This document shows, piece after piece, positions 10,130 to 22,969 of a DNA stretch of 64,000 nt. Under the pieces are notes generated by a model. The model was not told where the DNA came from and ran no database searches. It worked only from the letters and a program-made list of their open reading frames with translations. The DNA comes from Dichetophora obliterata (lineage: Eukaryota > Arthropoda > Insecta > Diptera > Sciomyzidae), in the NCBI GenBank assembly GCA_963920525.1, contig OY986438.1, positions 186,044,388 through 186,108,387 on the forward strand. The letters are read 5' to 3'. Both the position numbers and the translations under genes were made by a program. How positions within the stretch are numbered: position 1 is the stretch's first letter; every line of letters starts with the position of its first letter.

Positions 10130-13100
10130 CAAGTTGATATTTATATTGCTTTTCTTTCTAACGTGCATTCTCAAAATGGGCTGCTAGCAGGCTTCTTTAA
10201 AGTCGCGAGAGAAAAATTTCTCGTTTCCTATAAAAAAGTTAATGGGCTTGGATATGAGCACGGAAGAAAAAAATCTATATGATGGCCTGCTAGAAGCGCT
10301 CCATAGCCCTGCTTTTGCCAACTGGGCATTTTGCAGTTATGAAATAATTGACAAACAACCAAAAACGTATTTGTGTTTCTCTGTACTGTAAGTTTTCAAA
10401 TATGCATTTAAAAAGTAAAAAATTTAGAAATTAATTTTTTTTTTGCACCTATCTATGGGACCTCAAAATGTAAAGCATATTGAAGAAATGATGTGTTAAT
10501 CTTGACCGTAATTTTTGGAACGCATAGCTAATTTTTGTGCAAGTTGAAAAGCACAGCAACTTTACAAAACAGACTGTAGTGCATGCTGCGGTTCGGCCAA
10601 GTTAGAACGTTTTTTACACAACTTTGCGACTAAGCTCTTATGCTTAATTCAGTGTTTTTTTTTTCTTTTCTTCTCTGCGGCTTTTATTTCTTTAAGTCAA
10701 ATTTATTCAAAATCTGGTTCTGAAGTGGTCGCTCATTAGTAGTGTTTTAAACAAAAGCAATAAAATGATGGTGTAGAAAATAAAAATACAGCATACAACA
10801 CTGACACCAAACGAACACAAGCTATCGCTCGTGTGGTATTTTTTTCCGATTTTTGTTAATAAATAAATATCTACAAATTTGCATTTATGCTAAATATGAG
10901 TTCTTTTAAGTTCGATTTCTGGCTAGCAAAGTGTTTTCTTAAATATATTAAACAAAGTTAAATAGGATTCGCTATATAAACACTTCTTCTACAATTTAAC
11001 ATGATATATAGCAGTTATGACACTGTGCTTAGTCAAAATTCGTTACGCTGTTTATAACTGTTAATTATGGAAGCCAATTTATTAAAATCGCTGGTGCAAC
11101 TGGTTTCGATTTTTATTTTGGGAATTGACCCAACAATAGTTAAAGTCACTTGCATCCATGCCTAGATACAGGCGTATTTTTTAAGTTTCTCGGCCAATAT
11201 TTCTAAACAGCTGAGAACCAATACGATTCAGTTGAACATAAGTATTTTTATTTTTTCTCTTGAAAATAGCAAAAACTGTTTTTAACATTGATAAATTATG
11301 TCTGCCTCAGGCTTAAATCATGCCAATTCTTATCATTTCATCTTAAGAGCAATCACTTTGAATTATTAAAATATCTGCTAAGCTTTTTGCGAAACTTAAC
11401 CCCTTGCATGGCCGTGTAACAAAACTGAAACAAACCGCATAAGTTTTTAGTTAAACACTTAATGGTCCTTTTACACCAAATAAATAATTTTGGCATAACA
11501 GTCACATGATTCTAAGACAGAAAGGGAAAAATAACAGGAGTTTTTCATATAATCTAATCATATAAAGTTCGTATTCGTAAAAAAAATATGATCAAATAAG
11601 TAAAATGCTCCAAAAATTTAAAATTGATTGAATTAGCTAAAAATGTTCACAATTTACAAAAAACTGCGAATTTTTAGTTCAAAGCGTGTGCAAAAATGTT
11701 GTTGTGTCTCTCGTTTTCATTTTTTTAAATAAAATCCGAATAAATTGAACAAATATGTTTTCAATTTGGTTTTTCATATTAAAATCATCATCTTTATCAA
11801 TTTAAATTATTCATTTCGAAAAACAAGCACGTACCCTAAAAAGGTTAAGCTAATGAAAAAGATTTTTGCACATCATTTCGTTTTCATGTTAAGTTGCATG
11901 TTGATAATTAACAACATGACTCAATTTCTTATTCCCCACCAACACAAATCTACAAGATTGTTTCTAATAAATTTTTAGTCATTCGCACGATTTTCACCAA
12001 CTGAAAAAACATAAAAAATGCCGTTTTGATTGTGATCCACTAGATCAATGAACCTTATTATGGCCAGCTGTTGTTTATTTTTTGTATTTTCATTTGCATT
12101 TTGCATTGGAGATATTGATAGTATTATTAACATATTCATGATATCACAAAAATACATTGCAAACGCTTGCTGCAGCCTTATTTCACATGCTCTGATAGGC
12201 TATTAAAAGAATAAAACGACTGTTTGCTTTATAATTATTACTTCCATAATCGCACATTTTTCAAAGATAAACAATGTCAAAGTCACACGACACTATGTTC
12301 AATGTTAATGAATCTTAAATAATAATTTAAATATGTATGTATATTTTAAGGCGGTCAAAAACATTTATATTAAGTTTGAATAGAAGTTGTATGTTCTTTT
12401 GACAATGGGAGCATGAACTTGTCTTGTTCAATGGAAAACGTTGAAAAAATTTTCGGTTGTTAACTGTCAAGCTTCCGCTGTTTTTTAGGAATTTCAAAAG
12501 GACACGTTGTTCAGCATAGTCCTTAGTTTTTGCAGCCAAAATGTTAGTCTAGTTAGTATTTATTCCCGTTGAAAATACCAAAAAGATTCTTAAAGTGGAA
12601 AAAAGTTTTTACTTTTAGCATTTGAACAATTTTTGTTGAATCAATTATATTTGCTTTTGTTCTCAATTCTCAAGACAGCAGCTTCTTTCTGAACGTGTCG
12701 AAATATGGCTTTTTACAATATATTTTGTACACATACTCATTTCGGTTTATTAAATTTTTCTAGCAAATATAACCATTTTAAACCACTTTTAAAATGTTTA
12801 TGCTGCCTTTCTTAATTACAAATTAAAATCTATAATACGAGTATGTTTCAAGTCTTATCAAAAGTTGTTGAACACTTTGTTATATTTATTTTAAAAGAAA
12901 GGTTATACAACGTATGTCAATTGAAAGGTACTGCACCATAGATGTGCTGAAAGTTGTTTGATTTTAAATAAAGAACCTATGACCAGAAATATTAGCTTTG
13001 AAATTATCTATTCATTTTAGTAAGGGATCTAAGAATTAGTAACAGGTAGAATGAGGTATCCGATGAAAGAAAGGTCTGGATGGGGAGCCTTGTATAATAA

Positions 13101-13955
13101 TATTAAATTTTATATTGCTGACCTTTGACCTGAAATATGAGCATAAGAAGATCATTTCTTACGAAAACTATAGTTTTCATCTTCAGCACAACGTATTTTT
13201 TTATGAAAAATCGTTAAAAATATAGAATGTAAGTACTATATAAAATATCGCATGTTAAAAAATTTCCATTATTTTTACATCGAAACTATTGCGATATCTC
13301 GAAAACTTCAGACTTTTTTGTACAACACATTTTCTAAAGGCAAGGCTTTCTTAAAAATGAGAAAAAACGATTGAAATTTCAGGTTTAGATGTTGTTCACG
13401 ATATAAAATTGTAACAATAAAACAATCAAGATATTTATAACGAAATACAGCATTCAATACGTTATAAAATTAACACAATAGAGATATGCACGACCTTTTA
13501 TATCAAGCTGAAATCTTCCTGAATTTAGTTTTTGTATTTACTAATTGATCTCTTTTGAATCATTTGAATAAATAACAATAATTTTATATGTTTATATTTA
13601 TATATTATTGTTTTTGTGAGACTTGATTAACATACATTAATGGCATTATTAGAGCATTAATTTCGGTTTTACATTTCAAGCCAAAGTCACGAAATAAAAA
13701 AAAAATTAAAACAGATACAAAAGTGTATATATCGATAAAATGACAAGAGTTAAAACTTAAGAGGAACGAACCTTCGCACTTTAAATAATGTAAATATATT
13801 TTTTAAGGTTATATTGAGCTTTAGGTCAAGTAATTTATGAAAGAAAGCAACAAAAACAAGAACAACAACAACTCTGTAAAAGTTAATCACACAGCAGACT
13901 TGACAGCCTGTTTCGGAAATAGCTACATTTTCTCTTCAGTAGGCTTTTTCAATAC
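10130..13955. other. Long stretch without recognisable genes
   Basis: AT-rich DNA with only short reading frames lacking motifs (10013-10282, 11745-11978, 13837-14109). I found no terminal repeats, LINE or transposase motifs, so it is probably old decayed intergenic DNA. Confidence 0.45.
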
Positions 13956-13958
13956 AAT

Positions 13959-14117
13959 AGGGCAGTTCACGATCTTGTTGCATCGTTGCAAATGCAAAAT
14001 AAACAGCTTTTACAAAAACAAAAAGCATATGTTGCAAAAGCTTTTCAATGGTTTTTGTTTTTGTAAAAGCTGTTTATTTTGCATTTGCAACGATGCAACA
14101 AGATCGTGAACTGCCCT
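13959..14117. mobile_element. 159-bp hairpin MITE with perfect 66-bp arms
   Basis: Two arms beginning AGGGCAGTTCACGATCTTGT are exact reverse complements over 66 bp around a 27-bp loop. AAT lies directly outside each end (13956-13958 and 14118-14120), consistent with a 3-bp target duplication. Perfect arms imply a recent insertion. The superfamily is unresolved. Confidence 0.8.
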
Positions 14118-14230
14118 AATATATTTTTCTTAAGGCGGCCGGCCATTCATTCCAAAATAGAAGCCAAAAGCACATACACATTTAGAATGTTTTTGTAAAA
14201 AATCTATAATACCTATTGGAAAGATATATT

Positions 14231-14300
14231 AAGGCAGTTGACAATCTTGTTGCATTTTTGCAAATGCAGAATAATCAGCTTTTACAAAAACAAAAACCAT
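14231..14300 (+). repeat. Diverged single arm of the same hairpin MITE
   Basis: The sequence aaggcagttgacaatcttgt and the following gcaaatgcagaataatcagc repeat the arm of the 159-bp hairpin with about 15 percent divergence. It looks like an older, degraded relative placed about 110 bp downstream. Confidence 0.6.
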
Positions 14301-14394
14301 TGCCATGCATTTGCAACATTTATGCATATGCTATAGCAAACGGCTGTTGCATATGCAAATCTAATCGTATATCGCTTTTTAATAGATCGTGTTC

Positions 14395-15015
14395 ATGAAA
14401 GGCTATAAGCCATAGTTGATTTAGAACCAAGCAAAGGTGTAAGCTTTTTTGAGAACTTAAAAAAAGTATTATCTGAAAATTATATAAATATCAAATGTTG
14501 TATTGGTAGTTCAACGGACGGTGCATCAAATATGTAAGGCCAATATAACGGCTTTTCTTCTTGGCTATCAGTTGAATGTCCCGAACAAATTCATATTTGG
14601 TGTTATGCACATGTGTTGAATTTAGTTTTGGCAGACACAACAAAAATAACAGTAATAACTACATCACTTTTTAACATTATTAGCGACATCGCAGTTATTA
14701 TACGCGATTCTTATCAAAGAATGAATACATAGACTGCAGTGACTCAGGATAAGCGCAGGCTAACAACTATATTTGAAACTAGCTCGTGGTCGAAAGACAG
14801 AGACAGACAGAGGTTTGGGAAAAATTTTTGGTGCACTTGGTAACCCTGATTCCGCAATCTATATGGCAATATAAATAACTTTAATACAAAAGGAACATAA
14901 TATGATGTGTAAGCCTGAAGTTAGGGCAAAGGCTCGAGGGGTTGTTGAGTCATTGCTCAAATATGACTCAACATATAAGACAGAATATACTAGTGCTATA
15001 CAAAATATACTAACT
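14395..15015 (+). pseudogene. Dead hAT-type transposase (ZMYM1-like) fragment
   Basis: One frame reads SKGVSFFENLKKVLSENYIN, then CCIGSSTDGASNM, a stop, GQYNGFSSWLSVECPEQIHI and WCYAHVLNLVLADTTK. The DGASNM...G and WCYAHVLNLV blocks are the core of hAT-derived transposases of the zinc-finger MYM 1 type. Later pieces are IRDSYQRMNT, a stop, RRLTTIFETSSWSKDRDR and, after frame changes, KPEVRAKARGVVESLLKYDS near 14910-14960. Several stops and shifts show it is inactive. The N-terminal zinc finger and C-terminal dimerisation part are not visible. Confidence 0.75.
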
Positions 15016-15137
15016 GCCGAAATTTTTTTAAGATTTTTTTACCTTTAAGACAACACCTCTGTAAAAATATCTTCAAACTTTTGGAATGGATTTTCTTAAA
15101 GCCTTAGGTATGGTAACCGAGAATTATAAAACACAAT

Positions 15138-15379
15138 TAGGGTATTCAAAAGGTGTGCTATCATGTCACTTTGTCCTAAAATTTTACAAGTAGAATTTAC
15201 AAGATAAATAAATGCAAATAAGAAACAGCTGTTTGATTACGACACTAAAATAAACATAACTTTCAGAGTTGTAATATATTTATACTTTTTTATATGGCAG
15301 GCAACAATAAAATGTTTAAACTAGTGTAAAATCTTCAATACGACATTATGACATGATAGCACACCTTGTGAATGCCCTA
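15138..15379. mobile_element. 242-bp MITE
   Basis: The left end is TAGGGTATTCAAAAGGTGTG. The inverted right end is TAGGGCATTCACAAGGTGTG. Both are followed by ctatcatgtc, giving about 30 bp of near-perfect inverted repeat. AAT flanks each end (15135-15137 and 15380-15382). It lies inside the decayed hAT region. Confidence 0.75.
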
Positions 15380-15384
15380 AATGT

Positions 15385-17549
15385 CTCAAAATAATTTGAA
15401 TTCATGTATGCTAATGTGCATTAAAAAATAGGTTTTATTGAAACTAGACGAGGATAGCTTTATTGATGAGTACGCTCAATCTAGTAAGCTACTTAAGACT
15501 TTACTAAATCACAAATAAAAATCATTTTAAATTCAAGTATATTAAATAAGATCTGTTATTTTTTATTTTTAATCTTTTGTTTATTTAAAACATATCGCTC
15601 ATTTCGAGCAAGAACGTTACAACTCAAAGTCTGAATTTTTCAGGAAAAGGTTTTCCTCTTTTTTTATTACACTTTTTTGTGATATTTTCTTTTTGTTCAG
15701 TTTATTAAATGAATATTTTTATTTTTCATTAAAGTACTTTTAATAGCTTTAAATTTTTATGTTTTGTTAATTTTTTGTTTTTGTTTTATTCAATAAAATT
15801 AAAAAAGACAGTTTAATATGTATGTTGGTATTTTTGTCTTAATTTTTATTGAGAGCTGGCCAAGAGCTGTTTCGCCATGTTAATTTTGAGGCTGAGGCTT
15901 TGATAGTTTCGAAATCCAGTTCAACATTTACAGTCAAAGAACTGAAAACTGAAGATACGATAAGAAATATTGCAAGAGATATTAAAACATGGCAAATTAA
16001 TACATGTGAAATGTTAATAAGTCACCTTTTAGGTTTAAATAAGCAATAAAAAAATATGATTACTATGATTGTTTTGGTTAAACTATATACCAGCAATCCT
16101 ATTTCTTGCAAAAACAACAAGTCAAATACAGTTTTTCATGTTATTTTCATTATTATTATTAATAAACTGAGAAGGTGATTCGATATTTCAATTTTTAACA
16201 ACTCAAATACTAAATTAAGCATAAAAAAGTCCTTTAAAACTCGTTTGATTGTGCATGAAAACGTTTGTATTGCTTCCTGAAAAACTGTAATTGTGTGACT
16301 TTTGAGGTTTTTGAAGTGACCGATTCATATCAAAAGCATTGATTTCTTAATAAATATAAATAAAAGTTGAAAGTGTTAAAATTAAAAAATTTTCAGGCAC
16401 ACGAATTGATTGTTGTTTGGGTAGTATTATTGTATTTAAAAATATGAAATATTTTAATATTATATAATCAGAAAACTATGACTATGACAATACGAAACAA
16501 CTGAAAACTGAGAGGTATTCTTTCTAACAAATAACCAAAAGAATAAAATTCAATTTTTATTTGGACAATTTGTATTTTACACTTCTTTTTTCAAAGTGCT
16601 GCAACAATTTTAAGGTGACTTGTACAAAACGACATCTGCCGCAGATTTTGTAACATCCCGCTTACAGTTTTCCATTACAATGTCATCATCGAACAATTAT
16701 TATAAGCTGGTTGTTGCTTTTCGGTGAGTTCTCTTTCGTTTTCGTTGTATGTTTGGCATAGAAAAGAGTTTCGTTATAGTTGTTTTGGCTTTTCTTTTGC
16801 CATCGTAAGCAGAATACCTACCTTCTGCCATAGTCACCTACTAAGTAAGGTTGATGGCATCAGTCCTTAAGCGACCATGTCCAAACAAATGTAATGTATT
16901 GCAGAAAAAAATAATCAATAACATCATGTGTCCATTTACTACTGGGATCTTGAGATCATGAGCTGTTAAAGGAACTTGTAGATCCAGTTTTCCTTTTAAA
17001 GGCATGTTCAATATCTGCAGACCTTGAAACCATACATTAATTTCAATGAGAAAAAAGTGTTCAGAACGCGTTTTTTTATACACAAAAAATCATTCTAAAA
17101 CTGAATAAATTAGAATATTAATATCCGGTTTTAAAACCATGATGATCTAATAATGCTTGGGATGTGCCCGAAATTCTGTACAATCACAGACTTTATAAGC
17201 ATCAGGCGTTAGTTCTTAACTTTAGCAAAAAAGATTTATGTAAATAGTCTACTGTTTACATAATTACCAATATATTTTTGCATATAAATCACAATAATTA
17301 ATTTTAAGGTAAACAATATGTTTTGTAGCTGGATTTTTTGTTTGGTAATCATTGTTTTTATATCTGAACAGTAATCAAATAAATATATAAGTAAACAAAT
17401 TTAACCTTCTGGACAGCTTTTGTACTGTTAAAGAAATAATGTTTTAACATTATGTTTTGTCTACTAATTCATTCATGCAATCGTTTAGCAATAAAATCTG
17501 AATCAAGTTCTAAAAATTTTATATCCATATTTTATCCATGAAATCTAAA
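15385..17549. other. No recognisable gene
   Basis: A 66-codon plus-strand frame (15849-16049) could be further hAT debris but shows no diagnostic motif. The rest is AT-rich without repeats that I could detect. Confidence 0.4.
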
Positions 17550-19020
17550 CTCAAGAATTGTAGCTCTATTAACTATATAGAAATTCAGATATGGACCGAG
17601 ATCAATTTTTTTTATGCCTTATATCAACCAATAAGCCAAGTAGATAAAAAATGTATCCTAAAGTCGAAAGATTAAGAATAATTTATGACCAGCTTATTAT
17701 TGTTATTAGAAACTATTCTCTTGGTATTTATTACCATCGCATTATATATTCTGTGATGATCTATGATCATTTAATTTTTTTTTTAATAATCCTCTTGATA
17801 TTTCAAATTTTTCATTAATCACAATGTCTTTAAGAATGAAAAGATGTATAAAATTTGCGTTATAAATTTTTAAAATAATGTGACGGAACAACTTTTAGTA
17901 GCCATAGTACATCCATTGATCTCTTCAACATAGAAATTCATTCATCTTCACTCAGGATTATATCAGTTTATATCAAAATGATGACATTTTTAATACCTTA
18001 GTTAATAAAATATGTGCGCTTTGTCTAAAGTAAATGCTAGCTACCAAAATAATAAATTGGGTTTTTTTTTTGCTGCCAAGCTAAATAATCAATAAGGTGT
18101 AAGGTAATTAAAAATGTAGTTTTATAATTCAGAATGTGTGATAAGAATATTTTTATATTTTGCAATTAATTAACAAAACAAAAAAAAAAAAAAACAAGAA
18201 TTTAAAAGACTTGTTTGCAAAACCAACCAAAATAATAAAGTATGGTTGGGCTGATGAAAAAAATCGTAAGCCAGAAAGTTAACCAGACAACTAATGAGTT
18301 TTTGAGACGTTGGCAATTTTAGTTAAAAAGTTTACAAATTTTGACATTTTATAATATACATAACAATTTTAATCTTGTTGCAAAAATGGCCAAAATTTGA
18401 CTCCAGCATGTCTGGCAAAATAATATTTTAACAAAATTTATTTGAATAACAACTTGTTTTCACATATTAAATAAAAAAAAAAAAAAAATACACGCCCATA
18501 TGGTTATAATACGTATTTTGCTCGAGAGGCACCGAAACAGATTGACGTCTTGCCAAACTTTTGAGTAAATGTCGTAAAGCTTTTTTGAAATAAGCTTCAG
18601 TTTAAAAATCAAAACGTGATAGTAATTTTTTACAATCTGAGCTTTGCAGTTTCAGCTTTTATATACTTGTAGTCAAGTCAAGACCCGAATTAAAGCGAAG
18701 CGTATGCAGATTGTTGAATGCTTGAAAAGCTTCTGTGTGTTGCGATCTTAACAGAGCAGATTTAGCATTTAACAAGTTGAGCCTAAAAATATGCTTAGAA
18801 CTTAAAACATTTTTATTTGCACGAAGAGAAAAAACTAAACATTATTTCAAATAAACATTTCTAATAACAATAATAAGCTGGTCATAAATTATTCTTAATC
18901 TTTCGACTTTAGGATACATTTTTTATCTACTTGGCTTATTGGTTGATATAAGGCATAAAAAAAATTGATCTCGGTCCATATCTGAATTTCTATATAGTTA
19001 ATAGAGCTACAATTCTTGAG
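17550..19020. mobile_element. 1.47-kb element with ~163-bp terminal inverted repeats
   Basis: The left arm 17550-17712 starts CTCAAGAATTGTAGCTCTAT. It reappears as a nearly exact reverse complement at 18858-19020, down to tattgttattagaaa. The interior is AT-rich, has poly-A runs near 18180 and 18475, and no coding frame. I could not read a convincing target duplication, so the superfamily is unknown. The close match between arms suggests recent activity or gene conversion. Confidence 0.8.
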
Positions 19021-19365
19021 TAATTCACAGTTTGAATACTCTGTTCTGCTATTTGTACGATTTGTTATTTGCACGCCAATTTACGAAAGCGTATTTTGCT
19101 TTGGTGTTGTTTTGCATGCAAGCCAAAATACGCACATACGCGTAAATTAATGTTGCCCTTGGACGTGCTTTTTGTATGTCATATTTGTATGCTCCATAAA
19201 AATTTCACCTTCTTTTAAAAATTAAATATTTTTTTTTTTGCAAACAACAAAAGAAAAATCTGTTACCATAAAAAGTTGCCTAGTTATGTGAACTAAAGGA
19301 TGGCATTTAAAAACCGTGTTTAGTCTTCTTGAATAGAAATTTATTTCAACTTATGCTTAGGGGAT

Positions 19366-19460
19366 CCATTCAAGCTGAAATTCTCCTACTATTTAGGTGT
19401 CATTAGCCGCATTCAGCGCAGACAACTGTTGTGAACTGTAATGGTAGCGCTACCTTAGTT
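19366..19460 (+). repeat. Left inverted flank of the 19.7-22.6 kb LINE
   Basis: This segment contains gccgcattcagcgcag, caactgttgtgaactg and ggtagcgctacc. The same blocks occur in inverse order on the other strand at 22583-22690, so the LINE sits between two inverted, diverged arms, as if it had landed in a hairpin MITE. Confidence 0.55.
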
Positions 19461-19689
19461 CACGTTGTTTTTCTCTGAATGTGTTGCTACTCTACACGTC
19501 AGAAGTTAGATGCAATTTAATTTTTATGTAAACTTAATTCAATTCCAAAGGTCTCTCACTTAAATTTACTGCGTTCTTTCTGAATTTATTAATTTAACAG
19601 CGTCAGTAACAGCATCTGACAGCTAAGCAAACAGTGTTCATGTAGCATGGAATTTGTTCGCTCGATTAAAAGGCGTTCGCTACTTTATC

Positions 19690-22590
19690 AGTTTTATATT
19701 TATATTTATTGAATTAAGATGGTGTACAGTAAGACTTAGTCTTTTTTAGTACTTCATTGAAGTTTAACAATTCGGAATTTTATAAACTTTAACTTAATAC
19801 TAACATTTGCTTATAACTATTTAAAATAACAATAAAAAAAAACGAACACAATACGAAATGATAAATTATATGAAATATAAAAGATAACTAGAAATAGGAA
19901 TTAAATGACTTAATTAAATCATTAATTAAATTATATAACAAATTTAAAGTTAATTAAAGATAATAAATTATACGGTATAGAGAAGTTATACGGTATAGAG
20001 AAGTAAAGTTATACTAGAAAGAGAAGTAAGGCACAGATAAAGAAGAAAGAATAAAACAGCCATAATTTATTGATTTAAAGATTTGAAGTAGTTAAAGATG
20101 GATTGTTTGAAGTTGGTTCGTGAATTAATTTGTTTTAAAAACATAGGTAATGCATTCCAAAGTTTAATGGTACTGATGAAAAAAAATCTACTACTGTTAA
20201 GGTAATTACACCTAGGAACAACAAAGTTTGTTGACCGTTGAGATTGGAAAAACTGCAGTTTAGTATAAAGGTATGAAGGGCTTTGGGTGCGGATAATATT
20301 GTGAAGAAATAAAATGTTGCGGATGTTCAAATACTCAACCAGTCCATAGCCAAGAATGCCTTTACTTCTCAGAGAAATATGATCATAACGATTGACTCCA
20401 TATACATATCTAGCAGCACTATTAAATGCCACAAGAAGTTTGTGCTGGGATTGTGAGTCAAGCTGACTATAAACGACATCAAAGTATGTAATATGCGGCA
20501 TAATTAATTGCACAACAAGTCTGCGACGAGTTTCAATAGGCGTGAAGTCCGAAGAAGTTCGTAAGTAACGCAAAGTCCCGTATATTTTCCCTATGGTGTT
20601 ATTTATGTGGTCAACACAAGTCAGTTTTGAATTAATTATAAATCCCAAGTTTTTTACTTTAAGCACAAATTCAAGTTGCTCATCTCCAATAAACAGGGGA
20701 GGAATATCATTAAAGCAGGAGTCATTCCTCGCAATGGGAAGAACTTTAGATTTTAGGGGATTAATAAGAAGCAGGTTAGTAACAGCCCATTTGTTCAAGG
20801 AGGTCAAATCATAGTTCAGTCTGTAAGTCAAGTCTTCTAGCAGTCCAGTTGGTCGAGAGAGGTAGAGTTGAATGTCATCAGCGTATGCATGAACAGTTGC
20901 AAATTGACAAACTGAAAAAACGTCATTTATAAACAGAGAAAATAGTAGTGGACCAAGGATAGACCCTTGAGGGACTCCGACTAAAACTGATTTAAGAGAA
21001 GAATAAACATCTCCCACTTTAACCCGCTGCAATCTCCCTTCTAGGTAGTTGGCTATCAAATTCACAGCACTAGAGCTAAACTTAAAGAAGATTTTTAATT
21101 TGTGGCAAAGAAGAGTGTGATTAACAGAATCAAATGCTTTGGAGAAGTCGATAAGACAAAGCAGAGTCAAAAAGTTTTGATCATAATAGATTCTAATATC
21201 ATCCAGAATCTTAACTGCTGCTGTGGAGCAACTGTGACCAGTCCTAAAACCAGATTGCAGCGGTGATAACAACTCATTTGTATTTAAATATTCAGTAATT
21301 TGGTTGGCCATTATTCTCTCAAAGACCTTTCCCAGTGCAGGCAAGATACTAATGGGCCTAAAGTCATTGGGTGCAGAGGCAGAAGTAGATTTAGCCACAG
21401 GTAAGACCGTGGCAGCCTTCCATAAATCAGGAAATCTGGAACAGGTTATACAGTGATTTATGATGTGAGTTAATGGCGATAATATAAAAGGTAATACTAA
21501 TTTAACGAACTTAATGGGCATTCCATCAATGCCAACGGCATTAGAGTTTATCTTCATTATGCACATAGCAACGTAATCTTCACTAACGGTAGAAAATTCA
21601 AAGGGTGGAAACAATGAGTTTGCATGCACTGGCAAGTCAGCGTTGCTAACGTTGTGTGTAGAAGTAGGGCAACTACTGCCCAAAAATAAGTTATTAAGCT
21701 CATCAGGGTTTAAACAGCATTCAGTCGAATTATTGCTAAAAACTCTATACTTTTTAATGTTCTTCCATAGCTGTTTTGAGTTCAAGTTGGGGTTGAGCTT
21801 AGAGTTAAAAAAATTTGTTTTAGCTTGTCTAATCATAAGTGTAGCAGAGTTACGAGCACTTCTGAATTCATTCCAATTAGCTTCGGAACGATTTCTTTTC
21901 CAAATTGAATATTTTCTATTTCTAAGCCTAATAGAATCTAATACATGCTTTGTAAACCAAGGACAACAATTATTTAAGACTTGCACTGTACGTAATGGAA
22001 CATGACTAGCAAAAACAACATCTAATCTATGCATGAACGCCCTAAGTTTTTCATCAACTGTATCAAGAAACCAGCAATCATTCCATCTAATGTCAGAGAG
22101 GTTTTGATATAATGCTGGATAGTCTATCGACTTATAATCAAAATAAGAAAAATTTGCAGAAGAAGTTCTACCTAGATTAACATTAAGGCAACAGAAAACT
22201 AAGTCATGGTCAGACAAGAAACTCATTTGGTCAAATTTAAGAAGAAGGGAAGTATCAGACAATAAACAAACATCAAGAAGGCTAGGCTCACAATCACGCA
22301 TATAACGAGTAGGCACAGAATCATTTATAATTTTCAATCCACACAAAGAAGACAAATAATGAAAGTTATCAGTTGCAAGATCATTTTTCAGTAGGTTAAT
22401 GTTAAAATCACCACAAACAAAAAATAAATCATAATTAATCAATTTACTAGTTAAGTCGGTGAAAAATGTTTCAAGGCTATGGCATCGATGAGGATTGTAA
22501 ACACACGATACTAAAATTTTAGTATTTCCATCAAAAATTTCAACATTAATGAACTCACAGACATCATTACATTTATTGACAAGTTAGCGC
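19690..22590 (-). mobile_element. 5'-truncated LINE, minus strand
   Basis: A non-LTR element is read from about 22590 down to an AT-rich 3' end with AATAAATATAAATATAAA near 19700. The coding part is continuous, but the 5' end of the endonuclease is missing at the junction near 22590. Only this copy is present in the window. Confidence 0.8.
20067..22590 (-). CDS. LINE ORF2: partial endonuclease plus intact reverse transcriptase
   Basis: The first Met is at 22442, but the frame is open upstream to about 22590, including VEIFDGNTKILVSCVYNPHR, so the Met is not the real start. From that Met there are 791 residues. The endonuclease part has GDFNINLL (about 11-18) and SDHDLVFC (about 77-84). The RT core has DFRPISILPALGKVFERIM (about 360), GFRTGHS (about 398), LIDFSKAFDSVNH with the first catalytic Asp (about 430), GVPQGSILGPLLFSLFINDV (about 488) and AYADDIQLY (about 520). 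The C-terminal WNALPMFLKQINSRTNFKQS block is usual for the Jockey/CR1 group. No stop or frameshift interrupts it, so only 5' truncation disables the element. Confidence 0.88.
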
Positions 22591-22690
22591 TACCAAATTT
22601 GTACCATCCAGTGAATTTTTACACAACAATTGCCAACTGTTGGCTGCGCTGAATGCGGCCATTGACATTGCTGTCAAATTCGTTTGATTT
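22583..22690 (-). repeat. Right inverted flank of the LINE
   Basis: Contains tagcgctacc and, further out, ctgcgctgaatgcggc, the reverse complement of the left flank at 19366-19460 with indels. Pairing is imperfect, so it would be an old hairpin element interrupted by the LINE. Confidence 0.5.
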
Positions 22691-22794
22691 TGACAATTTG
22701 GAATTTTCTTAACTGAACTAACGCTTAGGGGAACCGTGCGACCAAAGAACTACTTATCACGGTAACGCGATATTATGTTGGGCATCAAGACAAT

Positions 22795-22964
22795 GGCCGC
22801 ATTCTAGCCGAAAAAGTGCTCAAGTAGCGAAGTAGCATAAAATATTTTCGCTATATAAATTGTGACATCTCAAGGAACATGTTCTGTGAGAGCATACCAT
22901 TCAGCCCGAAAGTTGTGGAACAGTTCTTGAGCACTTTTTCGGCTAGAATGCGGCCAATGGTAAT
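22795..22964. mobile_element. 170-bp hairpin MITE
   Basis: The outer arms CCGCATTCTAGCCGAAAAAG and its complement CTTTTTCGGCTAGAATGCGG are perfect over about 28 bp. CAATGG lies just outside both ends (within one base), a possible target duplication. The first bases resemble gccgcattcagc in the LINE flanks at 19.4 and 22.6 kb, so the two may belong to related families. Confidence 0.65.
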
Positions 22965-22969
22965 GGAAT

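Noticed and set aside
13040..13120. Possible LTR retrotransposon primer-binding or LTR structure
   Set aside because: No pair of direct long repeats, polypurine tract or gag/pol motif anywhere near; no LTR element could be supported in the window.
21643..22005. 120-codon plus-strand frame inside the LINE
   Set aside because: Antisense to a long continuous reverse-transcriptase frame.
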